DNA of 50,312 nucleotides from an uncultured SAR116 cluster alpha proteobacterium (GCA_902616005.1 CACMRG010000010.1:1-50312), one strand, 5' to 3'. Numbered from the stretch's first letter, positions 36,680 to 46,147 are shown. Numbers and translations are program-made. Notes: a model not told the origin generated them from the sequence alone.

Positions 36680-37925
36680 AATCTATATCATCTTGAATTT
36701 AAAAGTTATTCTGATTTTGTTTATTCTTGGAATAAATGATAGGGTTTTTTCAAGCGAAAAGAATTATGTAATAGCAACAATTGATCGATCACCTATTACT
36801 TATTTTGATTTAAAACAGAAAGCTAAGTTAATACACTTCTTAAATACTAAAAATAGTGAATATAAAAATTTAAACAAATACTTTGAAAGGGCTCTTGAAA
36901 TTCTTATTTCAGAGAAACTTTTAATAAAGAAGGCTCTAGAATTTAATAACAACATTTTAAAGCTTACTGAAGAAGATGCTACTAAATATTTATTTTCAAG
37001 ATATGATAATTCACCTAAAGTTTTCGATAATTTTTTAAAACAAAACAAACTTTCAAGATCTATTGTGATTTCAAATGTACAAATGGAAATCATAAAAAAA
37101 TTTTTAATTGGTCAAATGTTTGAAAAAGAATATGCCGATTATTTAAAAGAGATTAGCAATAATTCAAAACATAAAAATGATGAAATGGACCTTGAACAGA
37201 TTTTAATTAGAATGAATGAAAAAAATGTAAAAATGATTAATTCAATTGATATTCAAGTTAATTCCCTTTCAAACAAAGGTTATTCGTTTAAAGAAATTGC
37301 AAATATTTTATCAAAAAATAATTTAATTAAGGTTTCTGCAGGGAGATCTGGTTGGCAAAATAAAGAGAGTTTCAAATTAAATACATTTGAAAAACTTTTT
37401 AAATTTCCTGAAGGTAAAATTTTAAAAGAAAAATTTAATGATAATCTAAATTATATTAGAATAATAAGTAAAAGAAAAAATGGTAAACCTAGTAGTAGAG
37501 AACAAATTGTTGATCTTATAAGACTTAGTTATTTAAATTCAAATAAAAACAATATTAATTTAAGAGCATTTTTTGAGAAAAATTCGAAGCTTGGTTGTAA
37601 AGATATTTATACAAAACTTAACGAACTAAAAATATTTAATTTAAGTTATCAAAAAGTAAATTTAACTAATTTTAGCGAAAAAATTTTACTAATGATTAAA
37701 AATACAAATGTTAAACAAATTACAAACCCAATTCTTTTTAAAAAAGAAAATATTCAATTTTATATATGTAATAAAATTAACGCTGTTAAAAAAAGCTCTT
37801 CGCAAAACAACTACGACGAAAAATTATTGATGAAAAAAGTAAATATCTTAACAAATAAAATCTTAAAAATTTTAAAAAAAGATGCCATTATTGACATAAA
37901 AATACAAATTAATGAACTTAATTAA
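36663..37925 (+). CDS. surA: SurA-like periplasmic peptidyl-prolyl isomerase/chaperone
   Basis: Predicted outer-membrane-protein chaperone. An N-terminal signal (about 8-27, ending near VFSSEK) precedes the SurA N domain (IATIDRSPITYFDLKQKAKLI). A single parvulin-like domain spans about 170-270 (LEQILIRMNE ... SAGRSGWQNKESF), and a C-terminal helix region follows. The ATG at 36663, overlapping lptG by 17 bp, is favoured over a GTG at 36654. The sequence is divergent but its place between lptG and pdxA supports the name. Confidence 0.83.
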   Translation: MKLKNKIYIILNLKVILILFILGINDRVFSSEKNYVIATIDRSPITYFDLKQKAKLIHFLNTKNSEYKNLNKYFERALEILISEKLLIKKALEFNNNILKLTEEDATKYLFSRYDNSPKVFDNFLKQNKLSRSIVISNVQMEIIKKFLIGQMFEKEYADYLKEISNNSKHKNDEMDLEQILIRMNEKNVKMINSIDIQVNSLSNKGYSFKEIANILSKNNLIKVSAGRSGWQNKESFKLNTFEKLFKFPEGKILKEKFNDNLNYIRIISKRKNGKPSSREQIVDLIRLSYLNSNKNNINLRAFFEKNSKLGCKDIYTKLNELKIFNLSYQKVNLTNFSEKILLMIKNTNVKQITNPILFKKENIQFYICNKINAVKKSSSQNNYDEKLLMKKVNILTNKILKILKKDAIIDIKIQINELN

Positions 37926-38922
37926 AAATAGAATATTGATTACAGCTGGTGAACCAGCCAGCATTTCCTCTGAAATAACAGTTAAGGCAATCAAAAAGCT
38001 AAAAAAAATAAGTAATTCCGAGTTGATTATAATAACTGATCCGGACTTAATTAAAAACGAATTAAAAAACTTAAATCTACCAGGTAGATTAAATATCTTG
38101 AAAAATAGTTTAAATTTCAAGGATTTTAAAGAAGATTATATCAATATTTTTCCAATAAAATTAAGAGAAAAAACATTTCCAGGAATTTTAAATAAAAAAA
38201 ATTCAAATTTTGTTATGAATGCTATTAAAACCTCTGTTAATTTATTACTTCAAAAAAAAGCCAATGCCATGGTTACAAACCCAATAAACAAATTTATAAT
38301 GAAATCTAAAAGGTTTAAATTTAATGGCCATACTGAATATTTAGGACACTTGTCAAAATTTAGAAAAAAACCTTTGATGATGTTAGAATCAGAAAAACTT
38401 AGAGTAGTTCCGTTAACTACACACATTCCAGTAAGTTCAGTCTCCAAAATATTAAATACAAAAATGATAATTGATAAAATCAATATTCTTAATAAAGAAT
38501 TAACTGAAATTTACAAAATTAAAAATCCTAAAATTCATATTTCAGGGTTAAATCCTCATTCTGGAGATGGTGGGAAAATTGGTAAGGAAGAATTAAGAAT
38601 TATTTATCCTGCAATTAGAAAATTGGAAGAAATAGGTGTGAATGTAAAAGGCCCAATTCCAGGAGACACATTATTTCAAAAAAATAAAATTAAAGAATAT
38701 GATGTTGCTGTATGTATGTACCATGATCAAGCTTTAATTCCAATAAAAACTCTTTATTCAGGCAATATAATAAATACAACTCTTGGATTAGATTTTATTC
38801 GAACCTCCCCTGACCATGGTACAGCATTAGATATTGCAGGAAAGAAAAAAGCTGATCCTAGTAGTTTAATTTTGGCAATAAAAAAAGCTGAAGATCTAAT
38901 TCAAAAAAAAAATGGCAAATAA
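37912..38922 (+). CDS. pdxA: 4-hydroxythreonine-4-phosphate dehydrogenase
   Basis: Vitamin B6 synthesis (DXP-dependent route): oxidises 4-phosphohydroxy-L-threonine. The 336 residues include ITAGEPASISSE, TNPINKFIM, GHTEYLGHL (metal His), GLNPHSGDGGKIGKEE (metal His) and MYHDQALIPIKTLYSGNIIN (metal His), then RTSPDHGTALDIAGK. Overlaps surA by 14 bp and ksgA by 11 bp, so expression is coupled. Confidence 0.95.
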   Translation: MNLIKNRILITAGEPASISSEITVKAIKKLKKISNSELIIITDPDLIKNELKNLNLPGRLNILKNSLNFKDFKEDYINIFPIKLREKTFPGILNKKNSNFVMNAIKTSVNLLLQKKANAMVTNPINKFIMKSKRFKFNGHTEYLGHLSKFRKKPLMMLESEKLRVVPLTTHIPVSSVSKILNTKMIIDKINILNKELTEIYKIKNPKIHISGLNPHSGDGGKIGKEELRIIYPAIRKLEEIGVNVKGPIPGDTLFQKNKIKEYDVAVCMYHDQALIPIKTLYSGNIINTTLGLDFIRTSPDHGTALDIAGKKKADPSSLILAIKKAEDLIQKKNGK

Positions 38923-39715
38923 TTTAGAATTACTTAAAAAGTATGATTTTAAATTCAAAAAATCATTAGGACAAAATTTCTTATTTGACACTAATATAAC
39001 TGACAAAATTGTAAAATATTCTTTGCCACTTTCAAATACTGTGATTGAAATTGGTCCAGGAGCTGGAACTCTAACAAAATCAATTTTAAAATTAAATGTA
39101 AAGAAAATAGTTTTAATTGAAAAAGATAAAAAACTGATTGAATTACTTCATAATTTAAAAAGAAAAAATAATTCTATCGAAATTTATAATGAAGATGCTT
39201 TAAGTTTACCTATTTGGAAATTAGGTGTTGGTCCAAGAGAAGTTATTGCAAATCTTCCTTACAATATTAGTACAAAAATTCTGATTAATTTATTAAAAAA
39301 ATCAAATAAATTTACTAAATTGACTATGATGTTTCAAAAAGAAGTTGCAAACAGAATAGTAGCTACACCAGGTACTAGATATTATAATAGATTATCTGTA
39401 ATATCTCAACTTAAAACAAAAGCAAACGTTTTATTTGATATACCTAACACTGCCTTTTTTCCAAAACCAAAAGTTCAATCTACTTTGGTCCAATTCATTC
39501 CGTACAGGAATAAAAAATATGATTTTAATTTTGAGAAAATGGAACAATTAACAAAATTTGTATTTTCAAAAAAAAGGAAAATGTTAAGAACCATATTTAA
39601 AAAAGAGGGTGGAGCATCTTATCTAAACTCAATACACATTAACCCAAATATTAGACCTGAAAATTTAACGTTAGAAGAATTTTGTGAACTAGAAGCTAGT
39701 TTAAGACAAAGTTAA
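38912..39715 (+). CDS. rsmA: 16S rRNA dimethyladenosine transferase
   Basis: KsgA/RsmA methyltransferase, dimethylating two adjacent adenines near the 3' end of 16S rRNA. The 267 residues start with [19 protein letters not shown], then the SAM motif [16 protein letters not shown], the catalytic [11 protein letters not shown] and a helical C-terminal domain (about 190-265). Its stop shares TTAA with gmk on the opposite strand. Confidence 0.97.
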   Translation: MANNLELLKKYDFKFKKSLGQNFLFDTNITDKIVKYSLPLSNTVIEIGPGAGTLTKSILKLNVKKIVLIEKDKKLIELLHNLKRKNNSIEIYNEDALSLPIWKLGVGPREVIANLPYNISTKILINLLKKSNKFTKLTMMFQKEVANRIVATPGTRYYNRLSVISQLKTKANVLFDIPNTAFFPKPKVQSTLVQFIPYRNKKYDFNFEKMEQLTKFVFSKKRKMLRTIFKKEGGASYLNSIHINPNIRPENLTLEEFCELEASLRQS

Positions 39716-40341
39716 CTTAGGTTTAATTTCTTCACAAAATCAAATAAATAATTTTGTCTAGATAGTTTTAATCTTTCAGTTTCTAAAATTTTTATAATTT
39801 GTTGAAAAGTATTATCTAAATCATTATTAACCAAAACATAATCATATTCATCATAATGTTTTATTTCTTTTAGTGCTTTTGACATTCTCAAATTGATTTC
39901 TTTAATACTATCACTATTTCTTTTACTTAATCTTTTTTTCAATTCTTTTATGCTTGGAGGTAATAAAAATATTTTAATTAGATTGCCTTTCATCTCTTTG
40001 GTGATTTGTCTTGTACCTTGCCAATCAATATCAATAAGGACATCAATTCCATTTTCTAGCCGCTCTAAAACTTCTGATTTTAAAGTTCCATAATAATTGT
40101 TAAACACAAAAGCATTTTCTATAAAAGAATTTTCATTTTTTAGATTTAAAAACTCTTTTTTTGTTCTGAAATAGTAATCTATCCCCTCTAATTCATTTAT
40201 TCTTTTTTTTCTTGTTGTTACCGATACTGAAAGATGGATATTTTTATCATACTCAAGTAATTTTTTACAAATTGTTGTTTTCCCTGTACCCGAAGGCGAG
40301 GATATCACTAGCAAAACACCTTCATTTTTTATCTTTACCAT
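39712..40341 (-). CDS. gmk: guanylate kinase
   Basis: Phosphorylates GMP to GDP. The 209 residues show the P-loop [18 protein letters not shown], the GMP-site [21 protein letters not shown] with conserved Arg/Tyr, and [13 protein letters not shown]. It overlaps mltG by 20 bp. In many Alphaproteobacteria yicC intervenes between mltG and gmk; it does not here. Confidence 0.96.
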   Translation of the reverse strand: MVKIKNEGVLLVISSPSGTGKTTICKKLLEYDKNIHLSVSVTTRKKRINELEGIDYYFRTKKEFLNLKNENSFIENAFVFNNYYGTLKSEVLERLENGIDVLIDIDWQGTRQITKEMKGNLIKIFLLPPSIKELKKRLSKRNSDSIKEINLRMSKALKEIKHYDEYDYVLVNNDLDNTFQQIIKILETERLKLSRQNYLFDFVKKLNLS

Positions 40342-41305
40342 AGTTTTTTAGATCCTTTATCCACAGTTTAATATTTTTTTTATGCTCTAAAAAGTTTTTT
40401 GAAAATCTATGTCCTCCTTTACCATCAGCAACAAAATATAAATAATCTGTATCATTAGGATACAATACAGCTAAAATTGCTTTTTCTCCAGGATATGAAA
40501 TAGGTGTTGGTGGTAAACCTTTATATCGATAAGTATTAAAATAATTTTTTGATTTTAAGTCTAATCTATTTAAATTTTTTCCATTTTTATTCAGAGCAAA
40601 TGCAACTGTAACATCTGATTGTAATTTCATATTTTTATCTAATCTATTCAAGAAAACACTAGAAATGTTTTTTAATTCTTCGCTTTTTTTTCCTTCTTTT
40701 TCAATTATAGAAGCTAATATTAATACATCAAATTTTGAATTAATAAATTTATTTTTCTTTCTACTTTTCCAATTAGATTCAATAACTTTATTTTGTTCAA
40801 TTTCCATTTTTTTTAAAAGGGAAACCTTGCTATCACCCCATTTGTAAAGGTATGTGTCAGGTTTGAATTTACCTTCACTTAGATAAGGAACTATTCCTAT
40901 TAATCCTGGTGTTTTAATTAATTTATTTTTTAATTGTAGAGAATTTGATCCTTCTATAAGTGTAAATTTTCTATAGTATATCAAGTTATTATTAATCTTT
41001 TCAAGAAGATCGATTAATGAACTTTTTTTTGTAATTATAAATTCACCATGTTTTAAAACAAATTTATCTTTTGTAAAAAATTTTGAAATATACCATTGAA
41101 GCTTAGAAACTTTAATTCCTTTTTTATTTAAATAATTTAAAAAAGCAGTTTCGTTAATATTTTTTTTTATAATAATAAATCTATCGTTATTTGTTATTGG
41201 CTTAGTTGAAATTGAATTTATAAAACTAACAATAAAATAAAAAAATAAGCCACATAATGTTAATACAAAAAAAAGAAATTTAAAATTTTTAATCAATGCT
41301 GCCAA
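40322..41305 (-). CDS. mltG: endolytic peptidoglycan transglycosylase MltG (YceG-like)
   Basis: Membrane-anchored lytic transglycosylase that cuts nascent glycan chains. One N-terminal helix (about 8-27) precedes a LysM-like part and the catalytic YceG domain: [15 protein letters not shown] with the catalytic Glu, [18 protein letters not shown], and [19 protein letters not shown]. The 327-residue reading starts with TTG at 41305 inside fabF; a second TTG at 41296 is equally possible. Part of fabG-acpP-fabF-mltG, a usual order. Confidence 0.92.
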   Translation of the reverse strand: MAALIKNFKFLFFVLTLCGLFFYFIVSFINSISTKPITNNDRFIIIKKNINETAFLNYLNKKGIKVSKLQWYISKFFTKDKFVLKHGEFIITKKSSLIDLLEKINNNLIYYRKFTLIEGSNSLQLKNKLIKTPGLIGIVPYLSEGKFKPDTYLYKWGDSKVSLLKKMEIEQNKVIESNWKSRKKNKFINSKFDVLILASIIEKEGKKSEELKNISSVFLNRLDKNMKLQSDVTVAFALNKNGKNLNRLDLKSKNYFNTYRYKGLPPTPISYPGEKAILAVLYPNDTDYLYFVADGKGGHRFSKNFLEHKKNIKLWIKDLKNYGKDKK

Positions 41306-42557
41306 AAATTAGACTTGCATTTGTTCCACCAAATCCAAATGAATTAGATAAAATATTTTTTATTTTTTTCTTTTTGGATTTATGTGGTACTAGGTCAAAT
41401 TCGGATGTACCCTCTTCAGGATTTATCAGATTAATTGTAGGGGGAACTTCCTGATTTTGAATAGCAAGAATTGAGAAAATTGCCTCTACAGCTCCAGCAG
41501 CTCCAAGTAAATGTCCTGTCGAAGATTTAGTAGAACTTATAGATAATTGATTTAAATTAGATTCAAAAAGTCTTTTAACAGCTTTTAACTCAATCATATC
41601 TCCTAAAGGTGTAGAGGTGCCGTGCGCGTTAATGTAATCAATATCATTTGGACTAAGTCGTGCTTCATACAAAGCTGAATTCATTGCTCTGAATCCACCG
41701 TCGCCATCTGAAGAGGGGGCTGTGATGTGGTATGCATCTCCAGAAAGACCGTAACCTTTTATTTTAGAATAAATTTTAGCACCTCGTTTTATGGCATGTT
41801 TTTTTTCCTCTAGTACTACTATACCTGATCCTTCACCCATTACAAAGCCATCTCTGTCTCTATCCCATGGTCTTGACGCTTCTTGAGGGTTATCATTAAA
41901 ATTAGTACTTAAGGCTTTAGCAGCCGAGAAACCAGCCATACCTATTCTACAACATGCTGCTTCAGCTCCTCCAGCGATCATAACATTAGCCTTACCACTT
42001 TCTATAATTTTAGCAGCATCTCCTATAGCATGCGCACCTGTAGAACATGCAGTTACTACTGAATGGTTGGGGCCTTTGAAATTGTATTTAATACTTATCT
42101 GTCCTGAAATCAAATTTATTAATGCTGAGGGTATGAAAAAAGGACTTATTTTTTTTACTCCCCTTGTATTTAGAATCTCAGTTGTTTTGGCTATTGTTTC
42201 CAAACCGCCAATACCAGAGCCGACTAACACACCTGTTTTTTCGGTTTCATTAAAATTAGAAGGCAACCATTTAGAATCTTCTATCGCCATTTGCGCGGCA
42301 ATTAATCCATAAGCTATAAACCTGTCTATTCTTCTAAGATCTTTTGTATCAATCCAATCATTAATATTTAGACCACCTTCTATATCTTTTGATATATCAG
42401 GAATTTGACCAGCAATTTTACAAGGCAAATCGTCAGTTTCAAAATTTTCAATTTTACTGATACCGCTATATCCGTTAATTAACCTTTTCCAATTAACCTC
42501 TTGGCCGACCCCCAAAGGTGTCACCAGACCTATGCCAGTTACAACAACTTCACGCAT
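41289..42557 (-). CDS. fabF: beta-ketoacyl-ACP synthase II
   Basis: Condensing enzyme elongating acyl-ACP with malonyl-ACP. The 422 residues contain the Cys-His-His triad: Cys in VVTACSTGAHAIGDA, His in NAHGTSTPLGD and His in KSSTGHLLGAAGA. Start MREVVVTGIGLVTPLGVG and the ending [14 protein letters not shown] are standard. It follows acpP by six bases. Confidence 0.97.
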   Translation of the reverse strand: MREVVVTGIGLVTPLGVGQEVNWKRLINGYSGISKIENFETDDLPCKIAGQIPDISKDIEGGLNINDWIDTKDLRRIDRFIAYGLIAAQMAIEDSKWLPSNFNETEKTGVLVGSGIGGLETIAKTTEILNTRGVKKISPFFIPSALINLISGQISIKYNFKGPNHSVVTACSTGAHAIGDAAKIIESGKANVMIAGGAEAACCRIGMAGFSAAKALSTNFNDNPQEASRPWDRDRDGFVMGEGSGIVVLEEKKHAIKRGAKIYSKIKGYGLSGDAYHITAPSSDGDGGFRAMNSALYEARLSPNDIDYINAHGTSTPLGDMIELKAVKRLFESNLNQLSISSTKSSTGHLLGAAGAVEAIFSILAIQNQEVPPTINLINPEEGTSEFDLVPHKSKKKKIKNILSNSFGFGGTNASLIFGSID

Positions 42558-42563
42558 TAAAAA

Positions 42564-42800
42564 TTATTTTGAGTTCTCTTTTAGAAAATCAATAGCATCT
42601 TTTACAGTTTGAATTTTCTCGGCAGCATCATCAGGAATTTCACAGTCAAATTCCTCTTCAAAGGCCATTACAAGTTCAACCGTATCAAGACTGTCTGCTC
42701 CAAGATCATCTATAAAACTCGCCGTCTCAACTACTTTACTCTCATCAATACCAAGATGTTCTACTACAATTTTTTTAACTCTATTTTCAATGTCGCTCAT
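42564..42800 (-). CDS. acpP: acyl carrier protein
   Basis: Carrier of acyl chains on a phosphopantetheine arm, attached at Ser in [11 protein letters not shown]. The 78-residue form starting [10 protein letters not shown] at 42800 is chosen: GAGG lies six bases before this ATG, and ACPs typically begin at this point; an ATG at 42812 overlaps the ribosome binding site. Acidic, as all ACPs. Located between fabG and fabF. Confidence 0.97.
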   Translation of the reverse strand: MSDIENRVKKIVVEHLGIDESKVVETASFIDDLGADSLDTVELVMAFEEEFDCEIPDDAAEKIQTVKDAIDFLKENSK

Positions 42801-42872
42801 TTGTATCCTCACTATATTAAAGATTTTGCTGTAACATATTTGAGAAATTATGCCAAGAAGATTATTTAATTT

Positions 42873-43610
42873 TTAAAACATACCCATTCCACCATTCACA
42901 TGCAATGTCGATCCTGTAATAAAACTTGCTTCATCACTAGACAAATATATACATGCAGATGCTATATCACTTGGTAAACCAAATCTTGCAGCAGGAATAT
43001 TTTTTAGAATCTGATTTTGTTGATCTTCAGATAATTTATCGGTCATTGGTGTTTTTATAAATCCTGGCGCAATACAGTTGGCTGTTATTCCTCTGCTAGC
43101 TACTTCAGCTGCTATAGATTTTGAAAAAGCTGTTAAACCAGCTTTAGAGGCTGAGTAGTTAGATTGTCCAGAATTGCCTGAATGACCTATTATTGAAGTA
43201 ATAAATAAAATTCTACCAAATCTCCTTTTAATCATACCTTTTATAATTTTTTGAGTTAATATAATTGTAGAATGCAAATTTATATTTAAGACAGATGTCC
43301 ATTCATCTTCTTTCATTCTTAAAAATAAATTATCTTTAGTAACTCCTGCATTGTTAATCAAAATATCAATTAAATATCCTCTATCATTCAATTGATTTGA
43401 TAAATTTTCTATGTTTTGACTGTTTTCTAAATTTGATACTAAATAATCATTTTCATTCGGCAATGTATTTGATAGATTCTTCAGTTTCTCCTCATTGGTT
43501 CCAGTAATTATCATTTTTGCACCTAATGAAGACATTTTATAGGCAATTTCTTTTCCAATACCTCCTGTAGAACCGGTTAAAAAAACTGTTTTATTTTTTA
43601 GTGAGAACAT
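42873..43610 (-). CDS. fabG: 3-oxoacyl-ACP reductase
   Basis: NADPH-dependent reduction of 3-oxoacyl-ACP. The 245-residue SDR shows TGSTGGIGKEIA, NNAGVTKDN, Ser in ITSIIGHSGN, and Tyr/Lys in YSASKAGL; the end TLHVNGGMGMF is the FabG signature. The second gene of fabD-fabG-acpP-fabF; 14 bp separate it from fabD. Confidence 0.97.
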   Translation of the reverse strand: MFSLKNKTVFLTGSTGGIGKEIAYKMSSLGAKMIITGTNEEKLKNLSNTLPNENDYLVSNLENSQNIENLSNQLNDRGYLIDILINNAGVTKDNLFLRMKEDEWTSVLNINLHSTIILTQKIIKGMIKRRFGRILFITSIIGHSGNSGQSNYSASKAGLTAFSKSIAAEVASRGITANCIAPGFIKTPMTDKLSEDQQNQILKNIPAARFGLPSDIASACIYLSSDEASFITGSTLHVNGGMGMF

Positions 43611-43624
43611 ATTACCCTCCTATT

Positions 43625-44557
43625 TTAGATTTCTAAATCTTTTAAATCCTCTATAGTTTCTAAATTATGAACATTCAAATTTTTTGAAAACCTTTTAAAT
43701 AGTCCAGATAGAACTTTACCTGAACCACATTCTAAAACTTTATTAATATTATTATTATGAGCATACTCCATAGTTTCTTTCCACCTTACTTTATTTGTTA
43801 CCTGATTTATGATATTATCTTTTAATTTTAAAGGATTAAATTCAGAAACAGCAGTATAGTTACATATAATTGGAAGGTCAGGCTCATTAAAAGTTATTTC
43901 TTTTAATTCATTTTCTAATTTGATCTGTGCTGGCATCATTAAGCTACAGTGAAATGGTGCACTTACATTTAATAGTAAAGCTTTTTTTATTGAAAATTTA
44001 GAAGAATTTTTTACCAGTTCTTGTACGGCAGAAGTATGACCGCTAATAACAATTTGTTCAGAAGAATTATGATTTGCTATTTCACATACCCCAATTTTCT
44101 TAACCATTTCTAGAAGATTATCTAATTTGCTAAAATCAGAACTTATTAAAGCTGCCATTGAACCTTCGCCTTTTGGAACAGCTTCTTGCATTGCTTGTCC
44201 TCTTATTTTCAATAAATTAGCTGTATCTTTTAATGATATAACATTAGCAGCACACAAGGCAGTAAATTCTCCTAAAGAATGCCCACAAACAAATTTAAAT
44301 TTTTGATTAATATTCATCTTATGTTCTTCAAGAAAAACTTTTAATATTGCAATACTAACAGCCATTAAAGCTGGCTGAGTATTGCTCGTAAGAGATAATT
44401 CTTTTATGTCACCATCAAAGATTAATTTACTTAATTTGAATTTAAGAGTTTCATCGACTTCTTCGAACACATTTCGTGCAATAGGAAAGTTTTCATAGAA
44501 AAGTTTCCCCATTCCTATTTTTTGAGATCCTTGGCCAGGAAAAACTAAAATATTCAT
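43625..44557 (-). CDS. fabD: malonyl-CoA:ACP transacylase
   Basis: Transfers malonyl groups to ACP. The 310 residues show FPGQGSQKIGMG near the start, nucleophile Ser in GHSLGEFTAL, the GxAMxA-like GEGSMAALI, and active-site His in SAPFHCSLMMPA. GAGGTG precedes the ATG. First gene of the fatty-acid cluster, divergent from rpsF. Confidence 0.96.
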   Translation of the reverse strand: MNILVFPGQGSQKIGMGKLFYENFPIARNVFEEVDETLKFKLSKLIFDGDIKELSLTSNTQPALMAVSIAILKVFLEEHKMNINQKFKFVCGHSLGEFTALCAANVISLKDTANLLKIRGQAMQEAVPKGEGSMAALISSDFSKLDNLLEMVKKIGVCEIANHNSSEQIVISGHTSAVQELVKNSSKFSIKKALLLNVSAPFHCSLMMPAQIKLENELKEITFNEPDLPIICNYTAVSEFNPLKLKDNIINQVTNKVRWKETMEYAHNNNINKVLECGSGKVLSGLFKRFSKNLNVHNLETIEDLKDLEI

Positions 44558-44596
44558 TATTCACCTCTTTTTCTAAATTAAATTAAAATTAATTTA

Positions 44597-44624
44597 TTGC
44601 AAAATTTTTATTAATTATTATATT
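44597..44624 (+). promoter_or_regulatory. probable promoter of the rpsF operon
   Basis: TTGCAA (44597-44602) and TATATT (44619-44624) are separated by 16 bases in the divergent fabD-rpsF gap. Transcription would start near 44631, giving a leader of about 60 bases that includes the hairpin at 44639-44659. Reasonable match, untested. Confidence 0.5.
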
Positions 44625-44638
44625 GCGGTTAACTCCTT

Positions 44639-44659
44639 GCTGTTACTAACAGTAATGGC
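44639..44659 (+). promoter_or_regulatory. hairpin in the rpsF leader, candidate autoregulatory site
   Basis: GCUGUUACU-AAC-AGUAAUGGC can form a nine-pair stem (two G-U pairs) with a three-base loop, some 30 bases before rpsF. The same AGTAA (44651-44655) can pair instead with a second TTACT at 44661-44665, giving two mutually exclusive folds. S6:S18 complexes are known to bind rpsF leaders in many bacteria, so this is a candidate; I cannot match it to that consensus with certainty. The DNA also contains the palindrome CTGTTA-C-TAACAG. Confidence 0.4.
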
Positions 44660-44691
44660 TTTACTAACTGGTATATTCATAGGGAGAATTT

Positions 44692-45027
44692 ATGCCTTTA
44701 TATGAAAGTGTAATTATCTGTAGACAAGATATCACTAAAAATCAATTGGATATTATTATATCTGAATTTAAAAAAATTATTGAAGATGAAAAAGGTAAAA
44801 TATTGGCAGAGGAATATTGGGGTTTAAAAAATTTAGCCTATGAGATAAATAAAAACAAAAAAGCTCATTACAATATGCTAATAATCGAGACTTTACCCGA
44901 TAAGATAGAAGAATATGAAAGAAAATTGAGGCTTCATGAGGACGTCATTCGATTTTTGACAATTAAAATTAAAGCTTTCGATGGGAAACAATCTATCATG
45001 GTCGAAACAATAAACGATGGAAATTAA
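44692..45027 (+). CDS. rpsF: 30S ribosomal protein S6
   Basis: Ribosomal platform protein that binds with S18. The 111 residues begin MPLYESVIICRQDITKNQLD and contain GLKNLAYEINKNKKAHY and LRLHEDVIRFLTIK, both S6 features. GGGAG sits before the ATG. First gene of the rpsF-rpsR-rplI operon. Confidence 0.96.
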   Translation: MPLYESVIICRQDITKNQLDIIISEFKKIIEDEKGKILAEEYWGLKNLAYEINKNKKAHYNMLIIETLPDKIEEYERKLRLHEDVIRFLTIKIKAFDGKQSIMVETINDGN

Positions 45028-45061
45028 ATATATAATAATATAATAAGAATTTAGGTGATTT

Positions 45062-45313
45062 ATGACACAATTAAAAATAACAAAAGAAGCAGTTAGAAGG
45101 CCTTTTCAAAAAAAAAGAAAATCTTGTCCATTTTCTGGTTCAAAGAATAAAATTGATTATAAAGATATAAAAACTTTAACCAAATTTGTATCAGAAAGAG
45201 GTAAAATTATACCCTCAAGAATATCTGCCGTTTCTGCAAAGAAACAAAGAGAACTTTCCAGAGCAATTAAAAGAGCACGATATATTGGTTTAATGCCATA
45301 TGTTATTAAATAA
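45062..45313 (+). CDS. rpsR: 30S ribosomal protein S18
   Basis: Small basic platform protein paired with S6. The 83 residues include [35 protein letters not shown] with [20 protein letters not shown], the S18 signature. AGGTG lies ahead of the ATG. It is between rpsF and rplI in the standard order. Confidence 0.97.
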   Translation: MTQLKITKEAVRRPFQKKRKSCPFSGSKNKIDYKDIKTLTKFVSERGKIIPSRISAVSAKKQRELSRAIKRARYIGLMPYVIK

Positions 45314-45323
45314 GAGATAAAGT

Positions 45324-46016
45324 ATGAATATAATTTTATTAGAAAAAATTAAAAAACTTGGTGATATTGGTGACGAAGTTACAGTTAAATCAGGATATGC
45401 TAGAAATTTTTTAGTTCCAAATAATAAAGCTTTATACGCTACTCCAGAAAATAGAAAGTATTTTGAAGAAAAAAAAGCTGACATAACGTCTCAGAATAAA
45501 AAGTTAATTAAAGATGCAAAAGAAAAATTAAAAAAGCTTTCAGAACAAGAAGTAATATTGATCAGAGCAGCTAGCGATACTGGTCAATTATTTGGATCTG
45601 TAAGTACCAAAGATATCGTAAATAGTTTAGCCGAAAAAAATATTTCTATTTCAAAAAATGAGATAGATCTTAATAAATCTATCAAAAATCTAACATTTGA
45701 AAAAGTTAATATAATTTTACACCCAGAAGTGTCTTGTGAAATAACACTTAATGTGGCACGTTCAACTGAAGAAGCATCTAAACAAAAACAACTTGGTAAA
45801 GCAGTAACAAGCAATTCTGAGAATGACAATATTAAAACAGAATCATCTGACGAATTAGTGAAAATTAAATTAACATCAGATGAAAAGAAGAATAAATCAA
45901 CTATAGCTATTAATGAGGACGATGTATCAAAAGAACCTCAGGAATTATTAGCTCAAGATACAACAAAGACAGAAAAGAATAAAGATACAGTTGAAAATTC
46001 TACAACAGATGATTAA
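45324..46016 (+). CDS. rplI: 50S ribosomal protein L9 with long acidic C-terminal tail
   Basis: Binds 23S rRNA and projects from the ribosome. The N-terminal RNA-binding domain is clear (MNIILLEKIKKLGDIGDEVT, KSGYARNFLVPNNKALYAT), followed by the long helix and the C-terminal domain (LFGSVSTKDIVNSL ... HPEVSCEITLNV) ending near residue 150. Another 80 residues, rich in Glu, Asp, Ser, Thr and Lys, follow to 230. No in-frame stop interrupts, so the tail is part of the same gene. Alphaproteobacterial L9 is often about 180-200 residues, making this long. Confidence 0.94.
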   Translation: MNIILLEKIKKLGDIGDEVTVKSGYARNFLVPNNKALYATPENRKYFEEKKADITSQNKKLIKDAKEKLKKLSEQEVILIRAASDTGQLFGSVSTKDIVNSLAEKNISISKNEIDLNKSIKNLTFEKVNIILHPEVSCEITLNVARSTEEASKQKQLGKAVTSNSENDNIKTESSDELVKIKLTSDEKKNKSTIAINEDDVSKEPQELLAQDTTKTEKNKDTVENSTTDD

Positions 46017-46147
46017 TCCAATTTGTTAAATCGAATAAAATTTTCTACTTTTATGAAAAAATAAAACGTTACATATTATTTCTTTTATTATTGAAATTTT
46101 AAGACGTTTAGCCTTTAGATTATTCATAATTATGTTAATATTTATTT

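Noticed and set aside
42609-42869. 86-residue open frame opposite acpP and its leader
   Set aside because: Covers the invariant ACP sequence on the other strand; no ribosome binding site.
46017-46147. 132-bp gap before dnaB examined for small RNA, terminator or operator
   Set aside because: AT-rich with no convincing hairpin plus T-run or repeat; probably just the dnaB promoter region.
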